Shown here piece by piece: positions 51,701 through 61,495 of a DNA stretch of 64,000 nucleotides. The stretch comes from Oncomelania hupensis (taxonomy: Eukaryota > Mollusca > Gastropoda > Littorinimorpha > Pomatiopsidae): positions 48,033,534 through 48,097,533 of the forward strand of contig CM072515.1 in the NCBI GenBank assembly GCA_036898135.1. The letters run 5' to 3'. How positions within the stretch are numbered: the first letter of the stretch is position 1; every line of letters begins with the position of its first letter. The translations under genes were made by a program, and so were the position numbers. The notes beneath the pieces are model-generated. The model saw only the letters and a list, made by a program, of their open reading frames with translations, had not been told where the DNA came from and made no database searches.

Positions 51701-54700
51701 TGCCTGACAGATATGTGATGGCCGATGGGAACAGGAGCCCTGCTGCCTTCTGGTACGGTGATATGCAACAGCTTGGTGTCATGGTTCACCTGTGTCACAT
51801 TTTTTACTGTACACGTTCGCCACACTGTACCTGCGACATATGAACACATCACTGCATTAATCAAGGCTGAAGGAATAATATCTTCCAATACAGAAAATAC
51901 AGCCTGATTAACTGTTGTCATAATATGGGATCAATTTCAAGTTTTAGATGCATGGAGATTTGAGTGTCAACACTGACTGGTTATAAATTTAAGAAGTAAT
52001 AAACTTATAACTCCTAAAAGCCATGTATGACAATGGTTTATCAAATACTGCCAAATAAATCCATTTTGACTGCGCAATTCCTTCTGCTAGTGTTTATCCA
52101 CCACATGGCCTCATTAGTAACAAGACTGCACACATAGCACATAACATCTTAGTCAAGTAGACTGCAAAATATTGTCTTTTACCTAACTTATTATGCAATC
52201 AACCATAAGACAGCATAATAGAATAGAGCTGAACCCTTTTGCCTAAGTAGTCGAATGATTGCAACACGTCTTTTGAAATTATCCACATCAATGTTGCTAA
52301 CATATATATATGTAAGTAGTTCTAAATATTAAAATTTAAATGCAACAGTTTGTTCAGATATTATTATTTGAAATTTGAACAGAACCTATGAAAAATTCAA
52401 ATTTGAAGATAAGCTTTGGTAGCACAAGTATATCAACTAACAAGTTAAAATCTCGTATTGCCCCAAGTCGACGTGCGGTGGTCCCGTTTAGCCACAAGCT
52501 GAAACGGGGATATCCCAAACCTAAAAATAGAATAGAGAATTCTGGGAAATCTGCTCTCGCGAAGATGTGCTCGCTGAAATGAAACGAAAGTTGGGAGAGG
52601 AACTGCATATTTCTGGTAGTGAACAAAGGCAGAAACTTGTCAGCAGTATTATCAGCGATGGAGTTATAATGGACGAAGTGCTCCATACCTATGAGGTTGC
52701 CTTTGCTCGAGCAAAGAAACTAAAGAAGGATTTAGCCGACGTTATTTCAGAAAAGGATTTATCTACCCATAATTCCCCTGGGTTTTGAAGTTTCTAAAAA
52801 GTTATTTCAGGCCGATGACGCTCTATGCAGACCTGCTTACCTCAAAATTTTTTTGTCAGTACTCCAGGCACTTCAAAACCAGATTTTGGAAATCATGACC
52901 AGATTTTGACTTTCGGTATTTATATAAACTGTCGTTATTTTACATGAACCAAAATAATGATAATAAATAAATAAAAATATAGAACTGTGTAAACTTATTC
53001 ATTATTCATCTTAATTTGCTCTTAGCTAAATTTTCATATAATTATTACACACGTAAAATAAATCAAGAAACGGTACACTGTTCAATAAATTTATTGTTTA
53101 AAAATTAGGGTGCTTAATTGAAAAACAATGCAAAAGTGTTAGGCCACCACATCAACATAATATGTGATAATGATCTACTTGTATTAAAAAAAAAAAACAT
53201 GAATGTATGCACTTTTCAGTTGCTGCATTTCTTTTTTTGTGAAAGAGCTTTCAGGTCTGAACATACCTACCATCAGTGAGTCAACAGCATCTTTGCCCAT
53301 ACTGGACCTACTGTCAGTGGACGTTTTACGTACACAACTAAACACCCTCTCACAAGCAGCACTGTTGTGTGGGATGGTGCAGAGACCCAGCATGAACTGG
53401 CACAGTTGCAAAAGCTAAGGGTGTTTTTGCTGACCTGCACCCAAAATTCGTCCACCTGCATAGCTGGGCCCACCAATCCCTTGACATCAGTTGACCGATA
53501 CGCGGAGAATTGCTCCTGATTTGTTCAGATGTTGTATTTGGTGGAAAGAGTGCAGGGAATCGCTTCACAAAAAAGCGTAGATCTTGGGAAGATGCAGTCA
53601 ACTGAACTGAAGGACATATGATTCTGCAGTGCTGGAGCAAAGGGGCAGTGAGGGGCAGTTTCAGGAGAAGATAGCTGCAAGTTTCCTCAAAGTATGCACG
53701 CACTGAAGCATAGAACTTTGCAATACGTTCAGATTTTAGGTTGTAGTCTTTGGGACTGTCAAGCATTTTCCTTGCCTGATCACCAACCAGCAGGTCTTCA
53801 TCAGCTACCAAACAAGGCCAATTTTTTTTTAATAAGAAACCAGAAATGTCTGTTTTCGTTTCACACAAACACGCTTGGATGAACTCGCCACCTCAACATC
53901 TGAATCGTCATCTGTTGTTTCAGGAATTCTTTTCTCCATGACAATTAAATATTTGCAGAGTATACACTTGAAAAACACAATGCTATCCAATGAGTTATAG
54001 TTTTCTGGCGCAATTTGTTTAGCTTCCGCTTCCGGTTAAATGTACTTTTTACCAAAATTTGTAAAAAAAATAAAAAAATAAAAAATTTTTGGTCGATTTT
54101 CGTATTTTTTAAAAAGAGATCGTAACATTGCACTCGAGGTCAAAATATCGGGACAATACGGCGAAATACGGACGGGTAAGCAGGTCTGCTCTATGGAGCT
54201 CAAAGCATGTAAAGGGAAGCAATCGGTTGTACGCGCACGTCGATAGAGACATAGAAGAGAGATACTAACTTGTTAGTTGATATACTTGTGTTTGGTAGTT
54301 ACTATTGGTCATACTAAAGGAATAAAGAAAATGCTCTATGCAATTTATTGGTATCCCAGCAACAACGACACTGACCAATTTTCCATGTTAAGATGAAGGA
54401 TTTGTCTCCCTCCAAGGGCTTGCCAAGAGAAGACCACTGCTCTTCTGGGACGCATTTCTGTACAATTATCTCCACTTTCCCGGACTCTGGGAATGCTTTT
54501 ACTGAGTATTCTGTAGTGATGTCGTGTTGTAATTCTGCCAGAACCAACAAATAATGTATACAGCAATAATCTTTCATAGAACTTTTAAGTCATTCAATTC
54601 AATAAAGAAATGCAACACAAAAAACTAAAACAATACTATACTCAAATAACAGCTGATCTAAACGCTTAGATGGAATACATTTCAAAGTTCAGTTGCCATC

Positions 54701-56004
54701 TAGAAATTTGGTATAGTTTACAGTTATTTTAAAAGTTATGAAGGCGCAGTATTAAAAGAATCATGAAAGTACAGAAGAGAACTGTAATTGAAAACGTTCA
54801 GTTTAATTAAAACTTTATTATAAGCTGGAATGTGTCAGCACACAACGAAAAGTATAACAACTATCCAAACTACAACAACTACAGCAACATCTCCACCACC
54901 AACAAAATCTTCCACTTACCTATGTGTATTGTGAAAGTGTGTTTGTCGACTCGTACTGCTACTTTGAGGTTCTGTTTGTGTTTGTCTATAGACACGTGGT
55001 CTGCACTGATGTCCAGCCATTTTGTGTACACCACTATCGTCACCTGCTTGTTACTCTGGTACCAATCATACCTGTAGTGCACAACAATCAACCAGTCATG
55101 AAATCAATCAGCAAGGTGGTCCATAATGAGAGCAATGAAGAATAATAAAATAAACCATCTGGCTAGACAGTCAATATTGACAGAACTGAAGAATAATAAA
55201 AAAATAACAATTAGCCAGCCACTTAATAATGAGAGCAATGAATAATAATAATTATTATTAAAAAAACTCAACCATTTGCCTGTTTATAGACCATGCATAT
55301 CAATAACAAATGATAATTAGTAAATTACAGTTCAATTCAGTACTGCAATGCATGGACTGAAGCAACATTTAGTTTGGGACTAACTTGAGGCAAAAACCAT
55401 GGTTAACAAAGCACTTTGAACTGAGACAGTTAATACTGTTAAGGCTGCTCCATACATCACAGCTCATATATCAATACAACTTATGTTAAGCGGATAAATA
55501 AAACTTGATACAAGAAATATCTGTATCTCGTTAGACAGATGTTACAATCAAGACCAATTGTTGAAGCCTACTCATGCCTCATATATTCATGTGGTTAAGT
55601 CTTATCTGTATGGATCTTTGCTACATCAGAATTCATGCATATAGGGTTTTGGGATAGCTGCTACTGCCAAAGTCTGGGACAATTGCTCAGTACAGCTCCA
55701 TGCACCAAACAAATTTATCTATGTTGTTAAAAGTTTTATCTCTGCAACTTCAGATTTCCCCCAAGGGAGTTCATGTATACAACCTGTGATGCATTTAAAC
55801 ATTTTAGGAAAACCCATCCCCATGGCAACCAAGATCAGCATCAACACATCTGAAAGTTCTGTATCACACAAAGTCCTTTTTTCTACTAGATTTTTTTCTT
55901 CCATAATATTCTTTCATGTGTGTGCATGTGTGTGTATAAGTGTGTGAAAGTGTGCCTCAGTGTTACTGTATATGCACATAATTATAGATAAAGGGAGACA
56001 CAGA

Positions 56005-56064
<60 letters not shown>

Positions 56065-59000
56065 CTAATGTGAGTTGATGATTATGCGCTACGATGACAA
56101 CAACCGTGATGTTGATGATAATGATGATGATGATAGATAGATAGAGAGATATTCAGTGTTTATAGGGTCCAGCGGACTGCCAAGGGCCAAATCAGGACCA
56201 CACAAAACTAACCAAAATAAGACTAAACTGCTAACATTTAAATATGATAAAAGATGTAAATAAAACCAGTCTTACTAATAAAATTTAACCAAGAATATAA
56301 ACAAGATCATATGATCTATATGCGATAAAACAAACCAACATCATGTAAAAAATTAAAACAGGTGTTTACTATTGCTAACTTTTAAAATCTCATTAAAAGG
56401 TATCGAACCAAAACATCTTTCTCTTTCATCAACCAGATCAGCACATTCAGACATAAAATGGTGGATAGAAAAGGATTTGTCACATGCAATGCACCACCGT
56501 GATTCTTCTCCTTTTAAAAGGAAACTATGGGTGACATAAATATGCCCATTATGAAGGCAAGCCAAAACAGTTTCTTCTTTGCAGGTGGACGCAAAGTTAG
56601 GCAAAACAGATGTCACGGGAGGCTAGTTTGGACCCAGCACTAAGGCTTCACACCTCAAATAGTCATCCTGCTGTAGCCTTTGTAAACTTAAAGTCGATGC
56701 CTAGCAGACGACAGAAGTTAAGGTTTGGGCTAAGAATGTGTAGACTAGATTCTCGCTCAGATAGGCAGTGACCTCATTAAGCTGACTGATATCCGTCGCC
56801 CCCGCAAGAGGGCGCTCAGGTATCTCACGAGATTTCGCGGGCTTAAGTTGACCACAGGGTTAGGGAGTCAGTCTTTGTCTAACTCTCACACAAGAAGGAT
56901 GCTCACGTTGAAAGATCTCTTTCAGTAGACTATGCAGTTGACCGGTGAAATTCAATTCATCGCAGTATAGCCAGAGCCTAACATTGTCGGAAAGGTAAAT
57001 GATCAATCTTTTGTTTCACTGAGATTTATTGATTATATTGTTGGATTATGCTTGTGAAGTCTTGCCATGTTTTATAATTGTGAATGTTTGTAAAACTTTG
57101 CTTGACCACGTGGCTGACCATGCGAACGGTTTTCGAAAACCACGAGGTAGCCCCCAATGTCCAACTGTTGCTTCTCCTATGTGTATTATTGCAGACCAGT
57201 GGCTGTACCGGAGAATGTGTATATTATTAATTACTTCTCCCTGTATTTATGTTAGCCATGATATATATATGTATAGGAATTATGTTGGAGATTCCAGAGG
57301 ACCACGGACGTAGAAGATTGTTCGTCCTATCTATATAAGTGGACGCGATCACTGAGGGCTGTTTCTGCCATCAGTGAGACGCTCTGCACACCCTTTGTTA
57401 ACAAGGCATTGCAGAAACTCGTCTTAAGTTTTGCAGAGGAGCAGGCTTGCTGCTCCGATGCAGGAGCTTCAACTTAGCCAAGATGGAGAAATCATCAACA
57501 AACATTGATTTATCTATGCCAGATTTGAAGTTTTAAACTATGTTGTTGATCTTAATGGTAAACAAAAGAGGAGAAAGAATGCAACCCTTAGGGACATCCA
57601 TCTCCTGCTCAAAAGGATCTTACAAAGTGGAGCCAAGTCGGATCTGAAACTTTCTATTGGTTAAAACATTTGCTATAAAAATGGGTGTTCCCACAGAAGC
57701 CCAGGAGTTCTAGATCTTTTAGAATCCAGAACTTCCAAATCATATCATACGCCTTTTCTAGATCAAACAAAACAGAAACAACATGTTCACCTTTAACCAA
57801 CACGTCTCTTCACAAACGACTCGAAACGAACAAGATGATCTGAAGTGCTCCTGTTTTTGCGGAAACCACACTGAGAGATATCAAGAGCCTTGATGGGTTC
57901 TGCCACATCAAACAATAATAGATCATTCTTTCTATAGTTTTGCACAAACAGCTTGTAAGGGCAATGGGCCTGTAGTTGCTTGGATCAGAGTGATCCTTAC
58001 CAGGTTTAAGGATTGAAACAATGACTGCTTCCTGCCATGTTGAGGGAAAGGAACCAGAAGACCAGATACGATTAAACATAGCCAACAGCTTTTCCATGAC
58101 AAATGTGGAAATTTTTTGGTTTTCGTTGGTTATCCTAACAATCAAGAAGCACGCGTGGCCATGTTTTGAAGAGGCCAGATTCATTGGTTGCACACCTAGT
58201 TTCCATGTCGCTGTCAGAATCATGTCCATTAGTATGGTCCAGTCCGTCATAAGATCTTTTCTGTTTGTTCGTTGTTGTTTGTGTTGTCATTGAAGCGTAG
58301 GCTCAACGATGGCAGAAAAAAAAAGGTCACCCTAGGAGAGCTGCCGTCCTAGGGAATGGACAAAGAATAGTCGGTGACGTCCATAGGCCTGTGGTCGCTC
58401 CTCATGCCAGACCCTCTGTATTCACGATTGTGAAAATTTTAAACAGGCCACAACCATCCAGCCTCTGGCCATGCAGAACCAATGCAGGCTTGCCTGTATG
58501 GAGGAGAATTTTGGGGAGAAAGATCAAGAAGGTATAGAAAGAACCAGTAAGACAGAAGAAAGAAATGGGAAAAGCTGCAAAGTTAGTGGAATGAGTTCTA
58601 GGGTGAAAATAGGGTGAAAGGATCGAAAAGGCAGAAGCAAGACAAAAGGTTAAGAAAAAGGATTGGGCCAAAGAGAGGCTAGGGTCCAACCCTGGCATGC
58701 AGAGCCAAGCCCGTGGGGGTGATGATGATGATTTCCACTTCTGTAACTTGTACAGCATTGACACTCTACACCATCATAGCATACTAGTGCTGCATAGAGA
58801 AACAGGATTACATAAACAGCAAACTTTTTGCAGGAGAACAAAAAGCACCAGGGTATCAGTTGTTGGGACTCCTTGGAGTCACATTGTCACTAGGACTTGG
58901 GGGATTGTTCCTAACAGAGGGTGCTGCAAACTTGAAGAACCTTGCACCAGAACACTTTCTCTTGTGCCTCTTAATGCCAGCAACCATAAGCTATGACTGA

Positions 59001-59949
59001 GACCTGAGAGAGAGAGTGTACAGTGTGCTTGTGCATGTGTAAGTATGCAAGTATTTGTGTACGTATGAGAGTTTCTGTTATGTGTTTATGCATATATGTT
59101 GCTGTGTATTTTTGTATGTGTCTGTGTGTACAAGTGCCTGTGTGTACTTGTGTGTTTGTGTATTTATGTGTGAATGTGCAATTCAAGTGTATGTGTGTGT
59201 GTCTGTGCTACATGTCTGTGAGCAGTCATGCATTTGTGTGCATGTGTGTATCTGTGATGTGTGTGTTTGTGTGTGTATATATGTGTGTACGTGTGCGCGT
59301 GAAAGTGGTTTTGATTCAAACTCCATTACTGTCTGCTTGCGTTTCAAGAAAAAAGAAGACATCACACACACACTCATGTCTGCAGGAGTAATTTCCCCTT
59401 TGAGGAGAGTGACAGAAGTAATGAGAGAAACAGATTGACTCTTGATTTTCCTACAGTAATTGTAGTACAGTTTTCCATTTGTTCTTTATATGTCTTCATC
59501 TATTGTATCAATTATATTTTGTCCTTAGCAAATATTTCAAACTACACATACAAACTTACATAACTCGCCTCCAACACAAATAAAGGGAGAAAACCACATT
59601 TTAACACCTCTACAACGGGCTAGAACTCTTGGCAGTATTATAACCCTTGATTCGATCATGAAATGACCCATACCTTTTTCGTCCATGGGTATCTTATATT
59701 CCATAAATGAGCATTTAGGGTATAGGTGGAGTATGCTCAGAGATGAAGGGGTCAAGAGAGAGTGGGAAGGAAACGAGGATTGAGTAGCAGTGGATGTGAA
59801 GGCTGTCCACAAGCACGGACTAACAGAGACAACGGTTAGGAGGTGGATAATAAAAAAATAAATAATACAATGAAATAAAAATTACCGTACTTACTTTGGT
59901 GTTTCCGGTTCTGGAGGCTTGAGATCTGTCTTGGAAACAGATATGGCCC
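37174..59949 (-). CDS. CYB5R4: cytochrome b5 reductase 4, eleven C-terminal exons (partial)
   Basis: CYB5R4 (Ncb5or) is an ER-associated flavohaem reductase with cytochrome b5, CS and b5-reductase domains, linked to lipid desaturation and iron reduction. I read eleven phase-matched exons: 59949-59895, 55071-54920, 54534-54376, 51830-51690, 51567-51415, 50715-50562, 46633-46547, 45710-45519, 39317-39273, 38649-38575 and 37228-37174 (stop TAG 37176-37174), about 421 residues. Order: a linker KTDLKPPEPETPK; the CS domain YDWYQSNKQVTIVVYTK to SGKVEIIVQK; the FAD-binding half with VPIGHHISVRH and ISRSYTPV; a flavin/NAD bridge YPDGTMTPYIDTLKPGD; the nucleotide-binding LAAGTGITPM; VSLVFYNK; the C-terminal NAD motif VCVCGTPGFTK; and an end EEFLHCFEG. 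The haem-binding HPGG exons are not in the window and should lie past 64 kb. Its introns host the Harbinger element, both hAT remnants, an LTR and LINEs. Confidence 0.92.
37385..37527 (+). repeat. repeat family C fragment interrupted by the solo LTR
   Basis: TCGGAGTACCCAGAGAAAACC, GAGGTTCAAACCTTCGACC, CAGTGCCATAACCAACTGCG resembles a tRNA-like SINE. The solo LTR begins at 37528 and the sequence continues at 38110. Confidence 0.45.
37528..38109 (+). mobile_element. solo LTR of an LTR retrotransposon
   Basis: A 582-bp unit beginning TGTTATG and ending GTGTAACA (inverted TGTTA/TAACA ends), flanked by a perfect 5-bp duplication CAGAC (37523-37527 and 38110-38114). A TATA-like CTATATAA lies at 37878-37885 and a poly(A) signal AATAAA at 37963-37968, in the plus-strand order expected of an LTR. 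No internal coding region or second LTR is present, so it formed by LTR-LTR recombination. Confidence 0.88.
38785..38960 (-). mobile_element. Rex1/CR1-like LINE 3' tail fragment
   Basis: ATACTTTATTGCCAAGTAAA followed by ATTGGTCATCATGGCAG resembles the tail region at 28340-28420 (ATAATTTATTGCCAAGTGAA). It is a short, 5'-truncated insertion in a CYB5R4 intron. Confidence 0.5.
39613..41286 (+). CDS. PIF/Harbinger transposase (HARBI1-like), two exons
   Basis: This is the DDE_4-type nuclease that cuts the transposon ends; it works with the MADF/Myb-like partner. Exon 1 is 39613-39956 and exon 2 is 40350-41286 (donor GAG|GTAAGT, acceptor TGTCTGCAG), joining LTVCLR to YLATGESYRSLAFQF for 426 residues with no stop. 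The middle holds HTH-like FRIGVTTVSRIVAEV. The nuclease core has CLGSLDGKHV (candidate Asp at about 187), ILADEAFPLTTYMMRPFP (Asp about 279) and RRIVENAFGVLAARWR (Glu about 316), the expected D-D-E. The start ATG gives AAAATGGC context. The 393-bp intron contains a large palindrome. Confidence 0.93.
40121..40248. repeat. 128-bp foldback palindrome in the transposase intron
   Basis: Arms ATGACGGCTTACTGATGTCA and its near-perfect complement TGATATCAGTAAGCCGTCAT enclose four 18-bp palindromes ACATAATTATAATTATGT at 20-bp spacing. Transcribed RNA or single-stranded DNA would form a long hairpin. It may be a foldback element or a structure of the transposon itself. Confidence 0.9.
41445..41530 (-). 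other. 5S rRNA-like fragment
   Basis: On the minus strand the segment around ACTTGGATGGGTGACCG, plus GAAGTTAAGCAACATT, resembles 5S rRNA from its middle through box C, but it is degraded and incomplete. It is a 5S-derived SINE or pseudogene remnant inside the Harbinger element. Confidence 0.5.
41630..41775 (-). pseudogene. duplicate, diverged MADF second exon
   Basis: Reads PLRDSYTRNKKEKEKRSGAG, AKPQKHWRWASTLSFLDAYN, DRAR, with donor GTACAG. It is clearly homologous to the functional exon 43747-43588 (LRDTYARNKKEQEKRSGAG, WRWAGTLRFL). It lies downstream of the MADF stop codon, so it cannot be an internal alternative exon of that gene. Its 5' acceptor is lost. Confidence 0.8.
41979..44254 (-). 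CDS. Harbinger-associated MADF (Myb/SANT-like) protein, four exons
   Basis: In PIF/Harbinger elements a Myb-like/MADF protein binds the subterminal repeats and escorts the transposase into the nucleus. Exons 44254-44089, 43747-43588, 43154-43041 and 42363-41979 join in phase to 274 residues. Residues about 6-105 are the MADF fold: FSTEEIELIIEAVRGQPAIY, FWASIATQINKHGID, EVVKKKWKNLRDTYARNKKE, PKPWRWAGTLRFL. Then comes an acidic S/E/D-rich segment, IELQEDSEEDVEPES. The C-terminus carries a basic PRKPRGPTHSGAKRSR patch (possible NLS) and a BESS-like helix region. I chose the ATG in CAAAATGCC; no earlier ATG is in frame. It is convergent with the transposase gene. Confidence 0.88.
42690..42850 (-). 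mobile_element. tRNA-Trp-derived SINE fragment
   Basis: On the minus strand, GGCTCCAGATCCAAAGGTCTGG looks like a tRNA-Trp anticodon arm (CCA), followed by a degraded B-box region GGTTATTGAATCCCGG. A body and an ATTATT-type tail follow. The 5' A box is degraded. It lies in the third intron of the MADF gene. Confidence 0.5.
44900..45400. other. low-complexity T-rich stretch in a CYB5R4 intron
   Basis: Runs of T, TTTG and ATT units with GGGG patches. No exon is visible. Confidence 0.6.
45380..45440 (+). mobile_element. LINE 3' tail
   Basis: ACTTATGTTAATGTGATG, AATAAAATTTGATAC and an ACAACAACAAC tail match the tails at 10410 and 55470. It is the end of a truncated LINE family in the plus orientation. 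Confidence 0.5.
45721..45866. repeat. (AAT)n microsatellite
   Basis: Long AAT run with AATGATAATCATAAT variants, just upstream (gene orientation) of the CYB5R4 exon 45710-45519 acceptor. Confidence 0.95.
46190..46420 (+). pseudogene. LINE C-terminal fragment
   Basis: The plus-strand frame SSSKKAFRKQLKTFLFDY and stop is the usual end of CR1/L2-like LINE proteins. A tail-like GAGTGCACTGAGCATGC follows. Confidence 0.5.
46873..47771 (-). mobile_element. hAT-type transposon derivative keeping only the BED finger
   Basis: Ends GACATGCCTACC (left) and GGTAGGCAGGTC (right) are near-perfect inverted repeats. They resemble the ends AGACCTGCTTACC of the hAT element at 52828-54187. Inside is an intact BED-like zinc-finger frame with no catalytic core. 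I could not find a matching 8-bp target duplication. Confidence 0.6.
47015..47372 (-). pseudogene. truncated hAT transposase, N-terminal BED-like zinc finger
   Basis: From MKRVRDTDSVSDED the frame goes through a basic patch KPAAKKKIPGRE to HKYKPEYAVTWKC, then WVLCKICDRHFKCSHGGAHDC, IATQLHKDAEKKQ, a C2-type BED-like finger that binds transposon ends in hAT families. It stops after QDC without an RNase H-like core. Confidence 0.65.
47772..47864. repeat. 93-bp inverted repeat abutting the hAT end
   Basis: CATATTTGCTACCCAGAATG, TAATTTCTTATTATC and its complement (one mismatch over 35 bp) flank a 23-bp centre. It starts exactly where the hAT right end stops. Confidence 0.85.
47990..50545. other. 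CYB5R4 intron, mostly featureless
   Basis: Between exons 50715-50562 and 46633-46547. It contains one cryptic-exon candidate (48438-48292). Otherwise it is AT-rich with no recognisable element. Confidence 0.5.
51000..51145 (+). pseudogene. LINE C-terminal fragment in a CYB5R4 intron
   Basis: DHIFTSLHWFLVAWRIHYKI, RLFVNQF resembles the conserved LHWLPV--RI-YKI block near the C-terminus of CR1/L2-like LINE proteins. Confidence 0.55.
52567..52788 (+). other. short open frame of unknown origin
   Basis: A 73-residue plus-strand frame, MLAEMKRKLGEELHIS, KLVSSIISDGVIMDEVLHTY, FARAKKLKKDLADVISEKD, has helical, charged composition unlike the surrounding AT-rich intron. It ends 32 bp before the hAT duplication. 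I recognise no family. It may be a processed or transposon-derived fragment antisense to CYB5R4. Confidence 0.3.
52828..54187 (-). mobile_element. hAT-type transposon with degenerate C-terminal transposase
   Basis: Inverted repeats AGACCTGCTTACC and GGTAAGCAGGTCT lie at the ends. The 8-bp sequence GCTCTATG is duplicated at 52820-52827 and 54188-54195, the hAT target length. The 1,360-bp element encodes a frame-shifted transposase C-terminal half on the minus strand and has lost the zinc finger. It is inserted in a CYB5R4 intron. Confidence 0.88.
53184..53940 (-). pseudogene. hAT transposase C-terminal remnant
   Basis: Starts MEKRIPETTDDDSDVE, shifts frame, then reads SGFLLKKNWPCLVADEDLLV, GDQARKMLDSPKDY, YLLLKLPL, and after another shift IPHNSAACERVFSCVRK, MGKDAVDSLMVGMF. 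The IPH-S-A-ERVFS segment is the hAT dimerisation region. At least two frameshifts and the loss of most of the catalytic core make it inactive. Confidence 0.8.
55440..55530 (+). mobile_element. LINE 3' tail
   Basis: CAATACAACTTATGTTAAG, GATAAATAAAACTTGATAC matches the tails at 10410 and 45400. Confidence 0.45.
55996..56061. repeat. (GA)n microsatellite
   Basis: GAGAGA run, followed after a short gap by GATGATGATAGATAGATAG where the LINE tail starts. Confidence 0.9.
56150..58300 (-). mobile_element. I/Nimb-like LINE, decayed and interrupted
   Basis: On the minus strand: STWQEAVIVSILKPGKD, NYRPIALTSCLCKTIERM (RT motifs 1-2), VLFDLEKAYDMIW (catalytic Asp), GCILSPLLFTIKIN, then FVDDFSIL with the catalytic DD. 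After a foreign segment near 56700-57470 it resumes with the C-terminal NGHIYVTHSFLLKGEESRWC, IACDKS, HHFMSEC block typical of I/Nimb-type LINEs. It ends GGTCCTGATTTGGC, AGTCCGCTGGACC, TATAAACACTG and (TATC)n. Stops and shifts abound. Its 3' end matches SINE-like family A. Confidence 0.8.
56700..57470 (+). mobile_element. LTR-like insertion inside the LINE, unresolved
   Basis: This segment breaks the LINE reading. It contains TATATAAG (57332-57339) followed by an AGAGGGCTGTTTCTGCC-like leader region. An upstream part has GCAGTATAGCCAGAGCCTAAC, which is reminiscent of a tRNA-primed binding site. I could not place paired ends or a duplication, so the LTR identity is tentative. Confidence 0.35.
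58300..59890. other. CYB5R4 intron; GT-rich and unremarkable
   Basis: The 59000-59300 stretch is TGTGTG-rich with spurious open frames on both strands. No exon other than 59949-59895 is recognised. Confidence 0.5.
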
Positions 59950-60269
59950 CTGGAAAAAACAACACAACAACAATATATTATTCAAATTATTATATAAATG
60001 CATGACAGAGGTCCCGAAAGCACTCATCCGGTCGCCAAATGCAAGTTAAACTTCTTTCAGGCAAATTACACCACGCAAGTGACTCGCTCGGTAACTTCAT
60101 CCAATCTGTTTCCAACGATCCTTTCGAATTTCAAGTTCTACTCAACTGCAAATGATTGCTGACTAGCGGAGAAATGTTGCCTGTCAGTAGCTATTCTTGC
60201 GTTAAGGGGGAGAGTTGAAAATTGTTGCTTGTTACGCATTAGTCTTAGAAAACTAAACAATCCTGAACA

Positions 60270-60445
60270 GCCACGTGCTTACTGGGTGTGTTAATGTATT
60301 TGGCACTTCCCCCACCCAGTATTGGAGCGTCAGGATCTTTAATACTTGAGCGTCAGAATCTTTAATGCTTCAGCATCAGGATCTTTAAAGTCCGCACGAT
60401 GGAATGCATGGCATACAGACTAGACCTATGTTTATACTTGCGTCC
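60270..60445 (-). repeat. repeat family B, copy 4, with internal triplication
   Basis: Opposite orientation to copies 1-2. A block of about 22 bp, GAGCGTCAGGATCTTTAAT, occurs three times in tandem (60326-60388) where other copies have it once. Confidence 0.65.
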
Positions 60446-60559
60446 AAAGATTGAATATGGCTGAAGGGCGGGCTGGTGCTTGATACGATATAAAGAGTGC
60501 GTAAAGCCTGAGAAGGAATAGCTTAAAGTGGCTTCTTCACTTTGACTGATGGCTTGGCT

Positions 60560-61000
60560 GTTTGTTCTCGTCTCGTGTCCACACGCCTCTCTCCACATCG
60601 TCAATCATCGATCCATGCTCTATCTTTCTCCTCCGCCATCATCTTTCCTTCTCTCTCGGTCCATATTCGTGCTCTGGTTTTTCTTCATTAATGTGAAAAG
60701 ATCTGTCTCCTCCCCCATCTCCCGCTCTCTCTTTCTCTCTCCCCCTCCATCTTCTCCTTCTTTCTTCTTTCTCCCTCTCTCTCTATGCTACTCTCCCCCT
60801 CCCCCCCCCCCCCTTCACCTCACTCTTTCTTTACTGTGAAAATAAATATCTTTTTTCCTCCCTTCGCTCCTACCCTCTCTTTTTTCTGGCTTTTCATCCT
60901 CCACGTGAAATTATCTATGTTTGTCTCTCTCTCGCACACCGTCCACCTCACATCACCTTTTTTTTTTTTTTTTTTTAAATCTCCATTATGTAAAGAGACG
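60560..61000. other. pyrimidine-rich low-complexity stretch
   Basis: CT-rich DNA with runs of C (60797-60812) and T (60958-60976). Both strands are open by composition only. Confidence 0.7.
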
Positions 61001-61139
61001 AGTCTTGTGATTATGGCAAAAATGACTGCAGCATTGGTGAAGTGTTTTGAAGTGTTTGAAAATTCTTGTGATTTCACGCCTTAAACATAAAATAGGCGCA
61101 ACCTTTTTAGATTGACATACACGAAACTGGGATCTTAAT

Positions 61140-61235
61140 TGTACAGAAACATCTGAAGCAGAAGAAGAAGAGGAGGAAGAAGAGGAAGAGGAAGAAGAAG
61201 AAGAAGAAGAAGAAGAAGAAGAAGAAGAAGAAGAG
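61140..61235. repeat. (GAA)n microsatellite
   Basis: GAAGAAGAA with GAGGAA variants. Confidence 0.95.
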
Positions 61236-61393
61236 GCAGCAAGGAATGATGAGAAGTGTCTAAAGTTATAAAGCCCACAGCTCCTAAGACATAAAAAGTG
61301 CCAGTAGAAAAGCTCTAACGACATTGACACAAACATTGATCTGTGCCGTGCTTCCAATCTTACATACCCCTATCTCCACGCCAACACATCCCG

Positions 61394-61396
<3 letters not shown>

Positions 61397-61473
<77 letters not shown>

Positions 61474-61495
61474 CTTCTCTCTCCCTCTCTCCACT
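61397..61495. repeat. (CT)n microsatellite
   Basis: TCTCTC run ending in CTCCCTCTCTCC. Confidence 0.95.

Noticed and set aside
59023..59438. Two long overlapping cysteine/valine-rich frames
   Set aside because: Compositional result of a TGTGTG-rich stretch; no domain or splice context.
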